DNA of 64,000 nucleotides, taken from contig JAIVFI010000046.1 of NCBI GenBank assembly GCA_025558095.1, positions 62,001 to 126,000 on the forward strand. The letters are read 5' to 3'. The position numbers and the translations under genes are program-made. Below are positions 28,907 to 42,110 of the stretch, piece by piece (position 1 is the stretch's first letter; each line of letters opens with the position of its first letter). Under the pieces are notes generated by a model. The model was not told the origin of the DNA. It searched no databases and saw only the letters and a list, made by a program, of their open reading frames with translations. The DNA comes from Hyaloraphidium curvatum (taxonomy: Eukaryota > Monoblepharomycota > Hyaloraphidiomycetes > Hyaloraphidiales > Hyaloraphidiaceae).

Positions 28907-30679
28907 CTACCCGAGGCCGGGTCTGGCATAGACCTTGGCAATCCCCTCCCTCTCCAGCTCCTTGAACTTGTCCACCGCCCTAGGCTCGTGTCCGACGAGG
29001 GTGATGGGGAACGCAAGGTTCGTGGAGGGGCGCTTCTTGCCCTGCTCGGCAGCCTTGTCGGCAGCGGCGACCTCGCGGGTAAACTCAATGACCCGCACGA
29101 GGTGGGCGGCGTAAAGCTCAGCGCGCTGCTTCGCGAGCTTCTTGAGACTCTCCCCGACGACGGTCCCCTTGTCCCAGTGCCCATCGAACCACTTCTTGAC
29201 AAGGCTCCGGCTGGCGACGGCTTCCTTGCCCTTGACGGTGAGAAACCCGTCAGCTCGAAGCGCGGCTTCCGCGGTCTCCCTGAGCGCCTCTGTGGTGCCC
29301 GGCCGGGCGATCGTCCCGTCTGCCGGGAGCGCACGCCGAGCCGCGGCCGTGTACGCCTTCTTGATCTCGGCGAGGGGGTCCGTTTCGGCGACGCGGAAGG
29401 AGCCAAATAGCTTGCGGGCGCCGAAAGCCTGGACCTCCGGAGTTCGAGTGGTAAAGTCAAGAGTCCCGTTGATGACCTCGCGCTGGCGTGCGACGTCGTC
29501 GTCGAGGTTCTTGAGGTGAGCTTTCTCGTCCATTTCCTCCTCGTCTACGATCTTCTCGTCTACGATAAAGCAGTGAGTTTCACAAGAGCAACGAAGCTTC
29601 GCCCGCCACGTACTGGACGAGCCGTCGATCGTCAGGAGACGGAGGAAGTCGAGGCGTCTGAGGGTTTCAAGGAAAGAGACCTGAGGTTCCGAGTGGAGCA
29701 GCTTGATGGTGACGGTGACGCCGTTGATCTGCACGCGGAACTTGGATTCCAGCCCTTTCTCAGCGAGGAAATCGAGGAGCTGAAGACGGAACGGTTGAGA
29801 TCAACACCCTGGGGAAAGACCGCAACTTACGAGCTCGAAGAAGGCGTAGGCCGACCATCCGCCGTGCTTGGCACAGCGCCGCAGTCCGTCCTCGTCAGCC
29901 TCCTTGCGAGGCTCCAAGCCGCAGCCCGGGAAGGCGCAGACATCGAAAACCTTGACAGCTCCCAGGGGCCTGCCGTGCGGGGCACAGTACCAAAGTTCGT
30001 CGAGCCTGAAATTCCCCCTGATCAGGTCCGGGCACTCGGGGCAGTAATGCGCGTAAGGATCGGAAGCGTCGTCGGGGGCGCAGCTGGCGCAAAAGAAGCC
30101 GGGGACTGTCGGACTTGTGTAGTGAGGAATGACCTGCGAAATGGTTGTGTTTTAAATTCCAGTCCGGGCTCACGACAAAACGATACTGACCGAAGCGCAG
30201 GTGCTGCACATGTCGTGCATCGGCTTCACGGGCACTCCCTCCCTCGTCGAACAATCGCGGCACCAGGTCCCACTGTCCTCGGCCCGAAAGTGGGGGCGCC
30301 TGCCGCAGCCGCCCGAGCATCTCTGGCTCTCGTAGCTGTAGATGGCGATGGACTCCGTGGTTCCTGTCAACTTCTGGTTCGCAGCCGTTCCACACTTGAA
30401 GCAGAGCGGTCTGCCCTCGACGTTCATGTAAACGCGGCGCTGGCAGGTGCCGTTCGTGCACAGGTTCTGCTTCGAAAACCTGAAAAAGGAGCATAGTGAG
30501 AAAATGAGCAGCCTTTGATGAACCCAGACGAACCGGGAGGGATGCTTCTGGCCGTTATGCTCCATGCAGTTCTTGCAGGCCTCGAGCTCAGCGCCGTGGT
30601 CGTCAACAAAGAAGAAATTGCCGATGTCCAGCTTGTGGGCCGGGGACCTCTTGCTCGGGGGTACTTTGCAGTTGACCAT
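28907..30679 (-). CDS. Orphan Cys-rich (zinc-knuckle-like) protein
   Basis: Four exons (30679-30534, 30479-30191, 30133-29831, 29779-28907) with introns of 54, 57 and 51 nt give 536 aa. The start MVNCKVPPSKRSPAHKLDIG leads to FFFVDDHGAELEACKNCMEH. About ten CxxC or CxxxC pairs follow: LCTNGTCQRR, RPLCFKCG, QRCSGGCGRR, TWCRDCS, MCSTCAS, FFCASCAPD, HYCPECPD, DVCAFPGCG. The second half has none and is charged and helical (EIKKAYTAAARRAL, ESLKKLAKQRAELYAAHLV). The pattern predicts several structural zinc sites, perhaps a nucleic-acid or protein-binding array. I recognise no family. The intron consensus and phases are regular, so the gene looks intact. Confidence 0.78.
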
Positions 30680-31982
30680 CGCGATTCCCTGCCGTGTCCG
30701 CTTGCTCAATAAACGCCATGGTCGAGCAATCGATGCAGGCTTACAGAATGAATAGCCAGCGACAGTCCTTGAATGTGATCCGGCCGGGAACGGCGAGTGG
30801 GGGCGGCCGTCCCGAAGCCGCCCTGAGCCGTAGCCCGCGCCGAGGTCCGCGCCGAGCACAGGAGACAAAAGACCGCGTCTGACCCGCCGTTTTCAGCGGC
30901 GGCGCAGAGACGCGCCGGGGACGCGCGCGGGTCTGCGCGAGGGGAGGTTTTGAAGGAGCTTGAGGTTGTCCCCTTCCTCTCATCAACGCGCCGAGGATGG
31001 CAAACGGGCAGCCGTGTGGCAGACACGCGGCTACGGGCATTGGCCTCGCCGGTCCATCGCAACTGTTGCCCTGCTCCATGACCGTCGTCGTCGAACGCGA
31101 CGACGGGCGGCGTTAGACGGGGCAACGGTGGCGTGCGATGACGCGTCACCGCGATCGGCGACGACGCGCGGCAGGGAGCGTGGTCCTTGCTCGAACAGCG
31201 GGCTTCCATTCAGCCTCGCACGAGAATCCTCTGCGGTTCAACAGAGCGACATCGTGTTCATTGCTGGGCTGGCGTACGATTCGGAAACGCGGCCCGAGGG
31301 GGTGTCGATGCTGCTGGATGTCGCCCAGCACCACGACAAACGCCGCAACATAGCGCACTCCGCGAGTTCCTGAAGCGCATCGTCAGCGGTGCCACGCGGC
31401 TGCGTGACGACACGAAGCGTACGCTCAACACCACTGAAGACCCGTGTTCCGCCGACCGTGCGGCTCCCTCGCGCCCCGGGAAAGCCATGTTCGCACCAAA
31501 TGCCGCCCTGTTCGAGCACCTCGGCGCCCGGGGAAGAGCGCGGGTAAGACCGGCGGCGACCGGCGGCGGCTGCGGCTGCCGCCGGTCGGCGCGGCCTTGC
31601 CGGAAGCGAATCCCGGCTCGTTCGGCCTCGGGAGAGCCCAAAACTGTCCAATTGGAAGACTCCGCTGCGTCCTCGAGGGAATGAGGCGGCCAAGGCGGGG
31701 TGTTCTTGGATAAGCGACGACGCTTCGGTCGTCACAACCGCAACGTCACAACCCTCCATCAGTCAGGGCGGTGCTGGCCACGAAGTTACCTCCTTGTCCC
31801 CGCTGGCGGTTCCTAGCGAAAGTGGGCGACGTTTCTGTTCCTACCAGTGGAAGTGGAAGCTACTGTGACCTGGATTTGGCCTCTCTCTCGAGCTTGGTCC
31901 GGCTCGGCGTGCGGCCTGCCGGGCATCATGGCTGCCGCTCGGAGCGCAAGATTAGGGGTTCACCGCGTGCTTAAGGAAGCTC
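30680..31982. other. Intergenic
   Basis: No gene, RNA or repeat was recognised in the open frames, which lack splice logic and family features. Confidence 0.4.
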
Positions 31983-32345
31983 TTGCCGCATTGGAGCATG
32001 CGTAGGACGCCTAAAGGCGTCCTGGCTCGACATCAATGGTCTGGCGTCCTTTAATCGAGGTTTGACAGAGGTGTGGTTGGAACCTGAGCTCCGCCTCGTT
32101 CGCGCTTGGATCCCGCGCAGGGGTATACGAAGCTTTTGCCGCATTGGAGCATGCGTAGGACGCCTAAAGGCGTCCTGGCTCGACATCAATGGTCTGGCGT
32201 CCTTTAATCGAGGTTTGACAGAGGTGTGGTTGGAACCTGAGCTCCGCCTCGTTCGCGCTTGGATCCCGCGCAGGGGTATACGAAGCTTTTGCTGCGTTGG
32301 AGCATGCGCAGGACGCCCAAAGGCGTCCTGGCTCGATATCGATGG
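31983..32345 (+). repeat. 153-bp tandem repeat, about 2.4 copies, each with a hairpin
   Basis: Copies start at 31983, 32136 and 32289 (TTGCCGCATTGGAGCATGCG; third copy TTGCTGCGTTGGAGCATGCG) and the third breaks off near 32345. The first two are nearly identical. Each contains AGGACGCC-TAAA-GGCGTCCT, a perfect 8-bp hairpin. In the third copy the loop is CAAA but the stem is kept. The 51-codon period keeps a minus-strand frame open (31971-32516), whose protein status is doubtful. Confidence 0.93.
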
Positions 32346-32644
32346 TCTGGCAACCATTGAGCGTTGCTTCGCTGCCGGGGCAGTCCGCACTCGGGTGCTG
32401 TGACTCCACTCCACAACTAACCTGTGGTCACGAATCTCTTGAGAGAATGTAGAGAAATCGGATGTGAATGACGAGAGGAGGTCGTCCCATCGTTGTCGTC
32501 CGCAGGAATGTGCCAAGGGGGACGGTCATACCGAGTCAGCACTTCCTCTTCCTTCACACGCGCAACATGAGTTCAATTCTTGTATTCCGTTCTTTTGAAG
32601 TGTCACAGGATGAATCAGCATTAGTCTTCCCCCGGCGGCAGCCA

Positions 32645-34804
<2,160 letters not shown>

Positions 34805-35192
34805 CGTCGGGGAGGTGTGCCTGAGTGGAAGCAGTCAACAAAAGTGACTTGCGTGCCCCCAGCGGCGACGAACGATCGCGGGCCTCACGCCGCGCAAAGA
34901 AAGGCGGAACCATGAACGCGGAGCATTGAATCGAGATGAGAGCAACCTCGGTAATGGTTGGATGGGGTGGTCGGTTACGATCTGCCGCCGACTCTGCTAC
35001 ACCGTCACGTGGATCCTCCAGGATCCAGAGAGACAGGGACTAACCCAGCATTCTACTCTACTTGAGTGCGGACCCAACATGTTTTAGCTTCCCAGGATGT
35101 TTTAGCTTCCCAGGATCCTTAGATTCCTTGTTTGCAGGTCCTCGAATCCGTGCCTGGGCACCAGGACAGGGGCCAGATCGCGATCAGATCCC
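34805..35192. other. Intergenic with an 18-bp tandem duplication
   Basis: GTTTTAGCTTCCCAGGAT is repeated at 35081-35116. Upstream of EF-Tu; otherwise featureless. Confidence 0.5.
35081..35116 (+). repeat. 18-bp unit in tandem, two copies
   Basis: GTTTTAGCTTCCCAGGAT is directly repeated without mismatch. Confidence 0.9.
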
Positions 35193-35225
35193 GGACCGTG
35201 CTCTAACCAGTTGAGCTACAAGGGT
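35125..35225 (-). pseudogene. tRNA-derived relic
   Basis: On the minus strand, ACCCTTGTAGCTCAACTGGT continuing to TAGAGCACGGT is identical to the 5' half of the tRNA at 24540. It is followed by unrelated sequence with a possible B-box (GGATTCGAGGACC) about 60 bases on. No anticodon arm could be folded. It directly abuts repeat copy B. Confidence 0.6.
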
Positions 35226-35439
35226 TAACCAACTGTTTAAAGAGCAAAACGCACGTCGTGAGGGGTCGCGCCGGCGTCGCCGGGTCGCTGTGTGGAGCTT
35301 GGACGCCGGCGGGACCGTGGTGGCCCGACGTGCACCAACATCACGAGCCACCAGGCAAGGGCTGCACGCAGCTGTTCCCTGCGCACCCGAGACGCGTGGA
35401 TGGATCATATTCCCGTCCCATTGGCTAGGTGGAGCTGGG
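35226..35439 (-). repeat. 210-bp repeat, copy B (inverted to copy A)
   Basis: The reverse complement runs from CCAGCTCCACCTAGCCAATG to TTTAAACAGTTGGTT with only scattered differences from 18938-19147. It ends exactly where the tRNA relic begins. Confidence 0.88.
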
Positions 35440-35512
35440 GTTCGCCGCCGGCAGAAGGCGCTGGTGAACGTCTGCGAACACCAAGCAAACAGGTCCCTCG
35501 GCCGGACCGTCC

Positions 35513-36862
35513 ATGCCCCCCCGCGGCACGAAGCGCCCGCGGGACGCCACGCCGGACGAAGTTGAGATGTCGGACAGCGCGCACGGGCGCCGACGGACGG
35601 GCCGGGAGCCCGGAAGTTCCGATGCCGAATCGCAGGCCGAAGCGGGAGCAATCGAGCGTTCCCCTGCCCGGAATACACACGGAGACGAATCATTGGACGA
35701 GGAGGACCCCGCCGTGGCGGCGCTGGCGAGGGCGCTGGCGCGGGACAACGGGTCGGGCGGCGTACGGGCGTCGCTGCGGGCGCTGCTGGCCGCACACGGC
35801 GTCGAGGTCGCTTCGGAAGTCGAGGAGGACGAGGAAGCGGGTGGTGATGACGGGGAAATGATGTGGACGGACGAGGACGACGGGAGCGGGGACGGGGAGT
35901 ACGCGCCGGTCGGCGACGACGATTCGGGCGAGGAAGACGACGAAGATTACGAGGAAGAGGACGACGGGGAGTACGATCCGCCGTCGGATGAGGACGACGA
36001 GGAGGACGATGCGCTCGAGGAGCGGGCCAGGCTGTTCCGCGGCATCCAGCGGCTGCTGGGCACGCATCGCGAGCGGGGAGAGGACAAGCTGATGAAAAGG
36101 AAGCGGACGCGGACGCTGGCGGAGAGTAACAAGCTCGGGCTGGCACAGTTTGTTGGCAAGCGCAAGATCAGGTTGGTTTCGTCCTTGCCGAAGCAGGAGG
36201 CCCCTTGTGGACCTGACCACCTGCTTAGTGCCTCGGTGATCTCGACCGCGCGGATCAACCAAGGCTCGTCGTTTTCGCAGCGCGATGCCACGTTCGACAT
36301 TGCCCCGGTCGGCGCCGTTGCCCGGCCGTCGGACCTCTCCGGCACCATCTCAATCGCCCCCGCCCGCGCGCCGCCGCACCCCTTCTCCCTCCCTTCCACG
36401 ACGCACCTCTCCTCCTTCAGCTGGGACCCGCGGCTCGGCCTCGCTCGCTTCAGCTGGTCCTTCTCCCCGCCCGCGGACCCGCCCCGCACCTCGCGGACGG
36501 CGTACGACGCGGAGCATTCTTCCTACGAATCCGCCGTCGACGCCGCCGCCTCCTCCGGCCGTGGAATCATGTGGCTCTGCGAGCGCGATGACGGCGCCGA
36601 GGCGCTGGTCGCGCTGATGGAGGCCGGTGGGGAACCGGACGCGGAGGTGCCCGCGCGGGAAGGGGGGCCGAAGGAGTACGGGCCCAAGCCGGGGATGCCG
36701 ATCGGGTGCGTGGCGGCGCCGGTGGAGCCGCTGGGGGCCGGGCTGAGGGTGACGTTCGAGGCGGTGGCGATCGCGGCGGGGGAAGGGAAGGGAAGGAACG
36801 GAGCGCGACGGGCGGCTACGGAGGACGAAGGGAGTGACGACCATTCGGAGTATCTTGCCTGA
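35513..36862 (+). CDS. Acidic, probably nuclear protein of unknown function
   Basis: Start MPPRGTKRPRDATPDEVEMS. A 57-nt candidate intron (36172-36228, GTTGGT, CTGAC, CTTAG) is a multiple of three and has no stop, so retained and spliced forms would give 449 and 430 aa. Residues about 60-185 are extremely acidic (EVEEDEEAGGDDGEMMWTDE, DDSGEEDDEDYEEEDD), followed by a basic KLMKRKRTRTLAESNKLGL patch. The C-terminal third is Pro/Ser-rich with STTHLSSFSWDPRLGLARFS. An acidic tract beside basic NLS-like runs suggests a chromatin or nucleolar protein. I recognise no domain. Confidence 0.7.
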   Translation: MPPRGTKRPRDATPDEVEMSDSAHGRRRTGREPGSSDAESQAEAGAIERSPARNTHGDESLDEEDPAVAALARALARDNGSGGVRASLRALLAAHGVEVASEVEEDEEAGGDDGEMMWTDEDDGSGDGEYAPVGDDDSGEEDDEDYEEEDDGEYDPPSDEDDEEDDALEERARLFRGIQRLLGTHRERGEDKLMKRKRTRTLAESNKLGLAQFVGKRKIRLVSSLPKQEAPCGPDHLLSASVISTARINQGSSFSQRDATFDIAPVGAVARPSDLSGTISIAPARAPPHPFSLPSTTHLSSFSWDPRLGLARFSWSFSPPADPPRTSRTAYDAEHSSYESAVDAAASSGRGIMWLCERDDGAEALVALMEAGGEPDAEVPAREGGPKEYGPKPGMPIGCVAAPVEPLGAGLRVTFEAVAIAAGEGKGRNGARRAATEDEGSDDHSEYLA

Positions 36863-37036
36863 GGGCGGTGTGGGTGTCTTTTGCATCACGATTCCTTGAT
36901 GTCGTGATCCTACCATATATTCCGCCTCCATCTCCAATCGAAGTTAACCTTGTTGAAAGACTGCCACGGAGCTACGAGAGTCACGGTGGGATGACCCCAG
37001 ACTGTCCCCCAAACACTGGAAGCGCCAGCACGCAAA

Positions 37037-38906
37037 ATGCCCTCCGGCGAGGCCTATCCGACCGGTTCCGCCCGGGATCAATATGCCATCCACCACGGCA
37101 TCATCTCCGCCGCGCAGCCCGAGGCGGCCGAGGCCGGCGCACAAGTCCTGAAGCGGGGAGGAAATGCGGTGGACGCGGCAGTCGCCAGCTGCCTCGTTCA
37201 GACCGTCGTGGACCCGCAGATGTGCGGCCTGGCCGGCTTTGGATCCATGCAGATTTACCTGCCGGCGCGGAAGCTCCATCTGTTCATCGACTTTCACGGC
37301 AAGGCGCCCAAGGCCACGAGGCCCGACCAGTGGCAGGTACTTCGAACCCCTCTCCTCTCGTGTTGCCCGGCTCACGCCTTGTGGCAGGATCTTATTGAGT
37401 CCGAAACTCGGGACGGGTTCGGTTTCGTGCTCAAGGGCAACGTCAACGACCTCGGCTACCAGAGCGTGACGGTTCCCGGAACGCTCAAGGCGATGCACGA
37501 GGCGCAGAAGGAGTTTGGTGTGCTACCCTGGGCGGACGTGGTTCAATTTGCCGTCGATCACGCGGCGTCGGGCTTCATTGTGCGACCGCACGTCAATGGA
37601 TGGTGGCAGACTGACGATGGCTCGGGACGCGTGGCAGTCACCGAACGTCTGGCCTTCAGCAAGACCGGTAAACGGGTTTATTTCCGTGAGGGCGCGACCA
37701 AGTTCGACGCGTCTGAGCTGCTGCGCGTCGGCGACCGCCTCAAGAACCCGGACCTGCATACCACCATGCTCGCTATCCAGAAGGACCCGGACTCGTTCTA
37801 CACGGGCGCGTTGGCCGAACGGATCGCCGCTGACTTTGCCGCCAACGGCGGGCTGCTCTCGATCGACGACCTCCGCGGCTATAAGACCACCCGCCGCGAC
37901 GCGCCCATGTGGATCGACTACCGCGGCTGGCGGATCAGCACCAACTGGCCCCCCGGCGGTGGCATCATGCTCGCCGAGATGCTCAACACGCTGGAGTACT
38001 TCGACCTCGCGGCCATGGAGCACAACGGGGCCGACTACATCCGCGTCGTTGCCGAGGCCATGAAGCTTGCCACGATCGACAAGGACAACTACGTGGGCGA
38101 CCCCGACTTCTTCGACGTGCCCTACGAGCGGCTCTGCTCCAAGGAGTACGCCCGGACGCTCGCGGACCAGATCAAGGCCGGCAAGATCGCCCGCGTCGAA
38201 AGGGTCGGGAAGGACGGCGGGCAGAAGGAAAGCACGCAAACCACGCACACGGCTGTGGTGGACAAGGACATGAACGCCGTCTCGGTCACCCACTCCCTCG
38301 GGATGCCCAGCGGGGTCATCACGGACGGCATCGGGACCATGTACAACGGCTGGTTGGTGCTCTTCACTGCCTTGCTTTGCCCTGTGCTGAATCCCCTCGC
38401 CAACCGCTGCTAGCATGGCCGTCTTCGATCCCCGGCCGGGCCGTTCGAACTCACTTGCGCCGGGCAAGTCGAGGTTCTCGGCCATGGCGCCGACCATGGT
38501 GTTCGACAGCACGGGTCAGATCCGCTACTGCCTCGGAGCCCCCGGGGGGACGGCGATCAACCTCGCGATCCTCCAAGTCCGTGCGTACCTTGTTCGCTTG
38601 GTTGCTTTCGGGCCCGCCTTTGACGCATCATTCATACTCGCAGTCCTCAACGTACTCGACTTTCGGATGCCCATCGACCGCGCCATCGCCGCCCCGCGCT
38701 TCATCGCCAACTCGTCCCTAATCGACGTCTCGAACCGCATCCCGCGCTACGTCACGGACGAGCTCGAAGCCAAGGGCTACGGCATCGTGCGCAATCCCCG
38801 ATCCTACGTATTTGCCGCGGTGCACGGCGTGGAGATCGAGGCGGATGGGAAGAGGGGCTTCGGGGGCGCGGACCCGGGGCACGACGGGTCGGTGCTCGTG
38901 GTCTAG
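37037..38906 (+). CDS. Gamma-glutamyltransferase-family Ntn hydrolase
   Basis: Four exons (37037-37336, 37388-38352, 38414-38580, 38644-38906) with introns of 51, 61 and 63 nt give 564 aa. The large-subunit landmarks are ISAAQPEAAEAGAQVLKRGG, NAVDAAVASCLVQTVVDPQM and GWRISTNWPPGGGIMLAEML. The small subunit begins at the nucleophilic Thr in TQTTHTAVVDKDMNAVS, then SVTHSLGMPSGV, and MAVFDPRPGRSNSLAPGK. The family cleaves gamma-glutamyl amides such as glutathione, or related acids in the oxamate amidohydrolase branch, after autocleavage at that Thr. No signal peptide or anchor precedes MPSGEAYPTGSARDQYAI, unlike secreted GGTs, so a cytosolic enzyme of the wider family is likely. The first intron is in frame and stop-free, so it could be read through. 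Confidence 0.93.
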
Positions 38907-39057
38907 AGGTACAACATGTGAATGACACCCTACATTGCCATTACAACTCGTGCTGTACTTTTTCCGACGTTAGGTGACGGGCGCCCAGTAAAGGCGCCGC
39001 AGAAGAAATAAGGCCACACTTGGGGATCCCCAAAAGGCCGGTGATCCGAGGCTCCGT

Positions 39058-41581
39058 TCAAGCCTTGGATCCGACGCCCTCCATAGCGTAAGAGTCGTAC
39101 TCGAGCTTATCGTGCGGCATGTGGGCGCCGCCGTGGGTCGAGGAATAAGCGTTCTCCATGGCCTCGGCCTCGGCCTCCGAAATGAGGCGCTGGGGTCCCT
39201 TGAACCTGTGGCAAGGAGGTTCAGCATCTGCGGCCAACACCGCAAGCGCGCGACGACGAACCATTTGCGCCCCGAGAAGATCCATCCGAGACCGGAGATG
39301 AGCGAGATGCCGCCGATCATGACCGGTGCAACTGGGTAAATGTCAGCCTCGACGTAACGAAACCGTCACCGTCAGGAAGCTCACAGTTGAAAGTGCTCGC
39401 CGTCACCGGCCACAGCTGCGGCAAGCAAAGGCAGACAAAGAGCACGGAGATCCAAATGCAGACAAAGATGCCGAGCGGGACCGAGAACCTCCCCAGGTTC
39501 CACTCCCCCTGCTTGAACGTGTGGCGGCCCGCCGTGAGACGGCCGAGGATGGGGATCAGGTAGCTCGTGTCCACCGAGATGGTGCCCGTGCTGCTGAGCG
39601 CCGTGAAGGCTACCGTGCTACCCAGCACGGGGAGGAGGATGAGTACCGAGAGAGCAGCACAAAGCCACTGTGCGCGGACGGGCATCTTCTTCGGCGACAT
39701 GTGGTGCCAGTAGTGGGAGAAGGGCAGGATGCCGTCGCGGGAGATGGCGTAGGTCACGCGGGAAGCTGGGGCGGGCTCGTTCAGGAATCGCGCGCGGAGC
39801 TTGGTGGCCTTCAGCTCACCGGACATGCCGCAAGCAGCGGCGCAGTTGAAGCCGACGATGAAGATCAGGACCATGAACGCCAGGGCACCGTCCGGGCCGA
39901 CGGTCGACTCGAAAAGCACCACGATAGGCTGGGGGTAGATCGCGTAGCCGGCGGCGATCAGGTCAACGCCGGGGATCACGGCGCCGGTGTCGGGGTCGAT
40001 GCCGTCTTGGATGGCGAAGAGGAGGATGAGGAGCATGGCGAACGAGAAGACAAAGGCCATGGCGACCGAGGTGTACATCCCGCGGGAGGCGGTCCGCGCG
40101 GCGCCCTTGGTCTCCTCCGCGATGTGGGCCGAGGCGTCGTAGCCATAGCTGCGATGTGTCCAACTTCAACGAGGCCAAAGGAAGATGCTCTGGGTCCACC
40201 CACAAAGTCCAGGCGGGAAAGAGGAGCGAGACGAACCACACGTAGGCCTTGGCGCCCTGCTCGTTGCCAAAGTACTGGGTCGCGCCCGTCCCGTCTACGA
40301 ACTGGGTCATGATGGAGCCGCTCTGCCACTTGGGGACTTTGGCGGGCAGCCAGGTGAAGAAGAGGATGTACACGCCGAGCATGAAGGTGCTCGAGATGCG
40401 GTAGAACCCTGTTGACCGCGCACGTTAGCACGCTGACGGGATAACGGCTCGGCAAGGTGGTCCAACATTTCATGAACTCCTCGTCGACGATGTCTGCGGG
40501 CGAATCAGATCAGCGGCGGCCCTGGCCTCCGACGCGCGAGCGCCACCCACTCATGAGGGTGGTGAGGAACACCTGGACAACGTCCATGATAAAGAGAACC
40601 CACAGCGGGTTCGTGTACTCGGGGTACTTGACGAGGATGCCGCTGATAAGCATGGTCGAGTTGGTGTGGCACACTGCGGGCCAGGTGACGACTGGAAGCA
40701 GGACAGAGGACCGTCAGGTGCTGCGTACCGCCAGAACGGAGCAGATTTGCGCACCCCAGCCGGCCCAGCTCCACCAAGCGGTGAGCCACGAGAGGAACGG
40801 GCCCCATCTCTCTCCACCGAGCTTGGCCGACCAGACTGATGGCGACTAGGATCAATAAACCGAAAGATCAACGACAGCGTCCCAAACCTACAGTAGATAC
40901 CGCCGGCCGTCGGGTACGCGCTGCAGATTTCCTGTCGGAGCCGCCACCCAAGTCAGGACCCCATCTCGGCGCGAAATCCCCGCCATTCCGCACCGCAAGA
41001 ACGAGCGCCGTCGACAGGGCGCAGAAACCGATGATGATCCAGTTGACCCAGGCGGCCAGCGGGCCGCCGGTGTACATGGCGAAGCCAAAGAGCGACGGCA
41101 GGCCCAGCACGAAGGCGATCGTCGAGAACGAGGCGGCAAACTGCACGAAGGCATAGGATATTGATGCAGCATCGATTGCCGGGCAAATATCGACCACGAG
41201 GCGGGACGGCCGAGTGTTGCGGGGAAGGGCGGAGAGTTGCACGTGATCAAGGCGTCAGCGGCGCTCGGAACCGGCAACCGCGGGCGAACCCACGTTCTCG
41301 AAGACGCCCAGGCCGCGGTGGAACTCCTGCTTGTAGCCGAGCTGGAGGAACGGGGACCCGGTGAGCGTGCGCCCCTCGGGAAGCGGGACCCCGGAAAGGA
41401 AAGGAAACCGCGCCCCCTCGCGGGCTGCGGAGGCCTCCCGGACCGACGGGAGACGCCGTCCTACTGTCACCGAACGCACCTTGGCCAGCTGCAGCTCATC
41501 CTTGTCCACGGTCTGCGCCACGGGCGCCAGGTTCACGGAGACGTTGGCGTCCGCAGCCGCGACGGGCGAGTTCGACGCCAT
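39058..41581 (-). CDS. Amino-acid/GABA permease, APC superfamily
   Basis: Eleven exons (41581-41480, 41341-41294, 41140-40994, 40931-40892, 40835-40755, 40691-40551, 40493-40467, 40408-40204, 40148-39385, 39331-39262, 39205-39058) give 590 aa with phase kept throughout. Landmarks are LGYKQEFHRGLGVFENF, PSLFGFAMYTGGPLAAWVNW, EICSAYPTAGGIYFWSAKL (the APC signature), a join at FYGYDASAHIAEETKGA, and the C-terminal FAPVMIGGISLISGLGWIFSG plus GRKWFKGPQRL. These match fungal UGA4-like permeases of the plasma or vacuolar membrane. Exon 7 is only 27 nt. An apparent 37-nt intron at exon 5 is better explained by an upstream donor giving 63 nt. Substrate is not determinable; the C-tail is acidic and cytosolic. 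Confidence 0.9.
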
Positions 41582-42110
41582 CGTTGCGTGCGCGCCCCTG
41601 AGCGGCCGATCGCGGCGGCAGCAAGCGGCCAAATGAAACGCGGAGATGGCCGCAACCGGGGTCGGATAGCACAGGCGAGCGGGGCGGCGGTCGAGCGTTC
41701 GTCAGGCGCCTGATGACTGCGGCGGAACGGCGGCCCCCGCACGACGCCGCCGGGGTGCCTCGGGACCCACGGGCCGAAGAGTCGCGTTGGGAGAGTTGGT
41801 CGTGCAGCGCCGGGGATGCCGGGGGCGCGATTCGCGGCCGTGTAGCCCGCTGCGGGGTTTTTTCGGACGGAGGTTGGGGGCCTCTCTTGCGGGAGGGATC
41901 GATCGGGGGAGCGATCCGTGCGCGCACGCTCAAAGCGTTCTAGTCACGGCACGCTTCCGGCAGGATTGTATCCGCCATCCAGGACAACACTACAGTTGGT
42001 TTCTCGAGCCCACGCTCGCCAAAGTCCGACGAGGATCCGGTCCGCCACGTGCTTCCCGAGCCCCTGCGTCATCACACCCCAAGACCGCAGTTGACCGGCC
42101 GAACCCGTCC
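41582..42110. other. Intergenic
   Basis: Promoter side of the permease and 3' flank of the sterol reductase. No feature was recognised. Confidence 0.45.

Noticed and set aside
31983..32345. CRISPR array
   Set aside because: Three long near-identical units without unique spacers in a eukaryotic context do not fit a CRISPR array.
31971..32516. Minus-strand frame of 181 codons across the 153-bp repeats
   Set aside because: It is open because the repeat period is a multiple of three; the protein would be pure repeat with no signal or domain. Kept as a repeat only.
40692..40728. 37-nt intron in the permease (GTACGC to CCAG)
   Set aside because: Too short and the phase fails. A donor at 40754 gives a 63-nt intron in phase.
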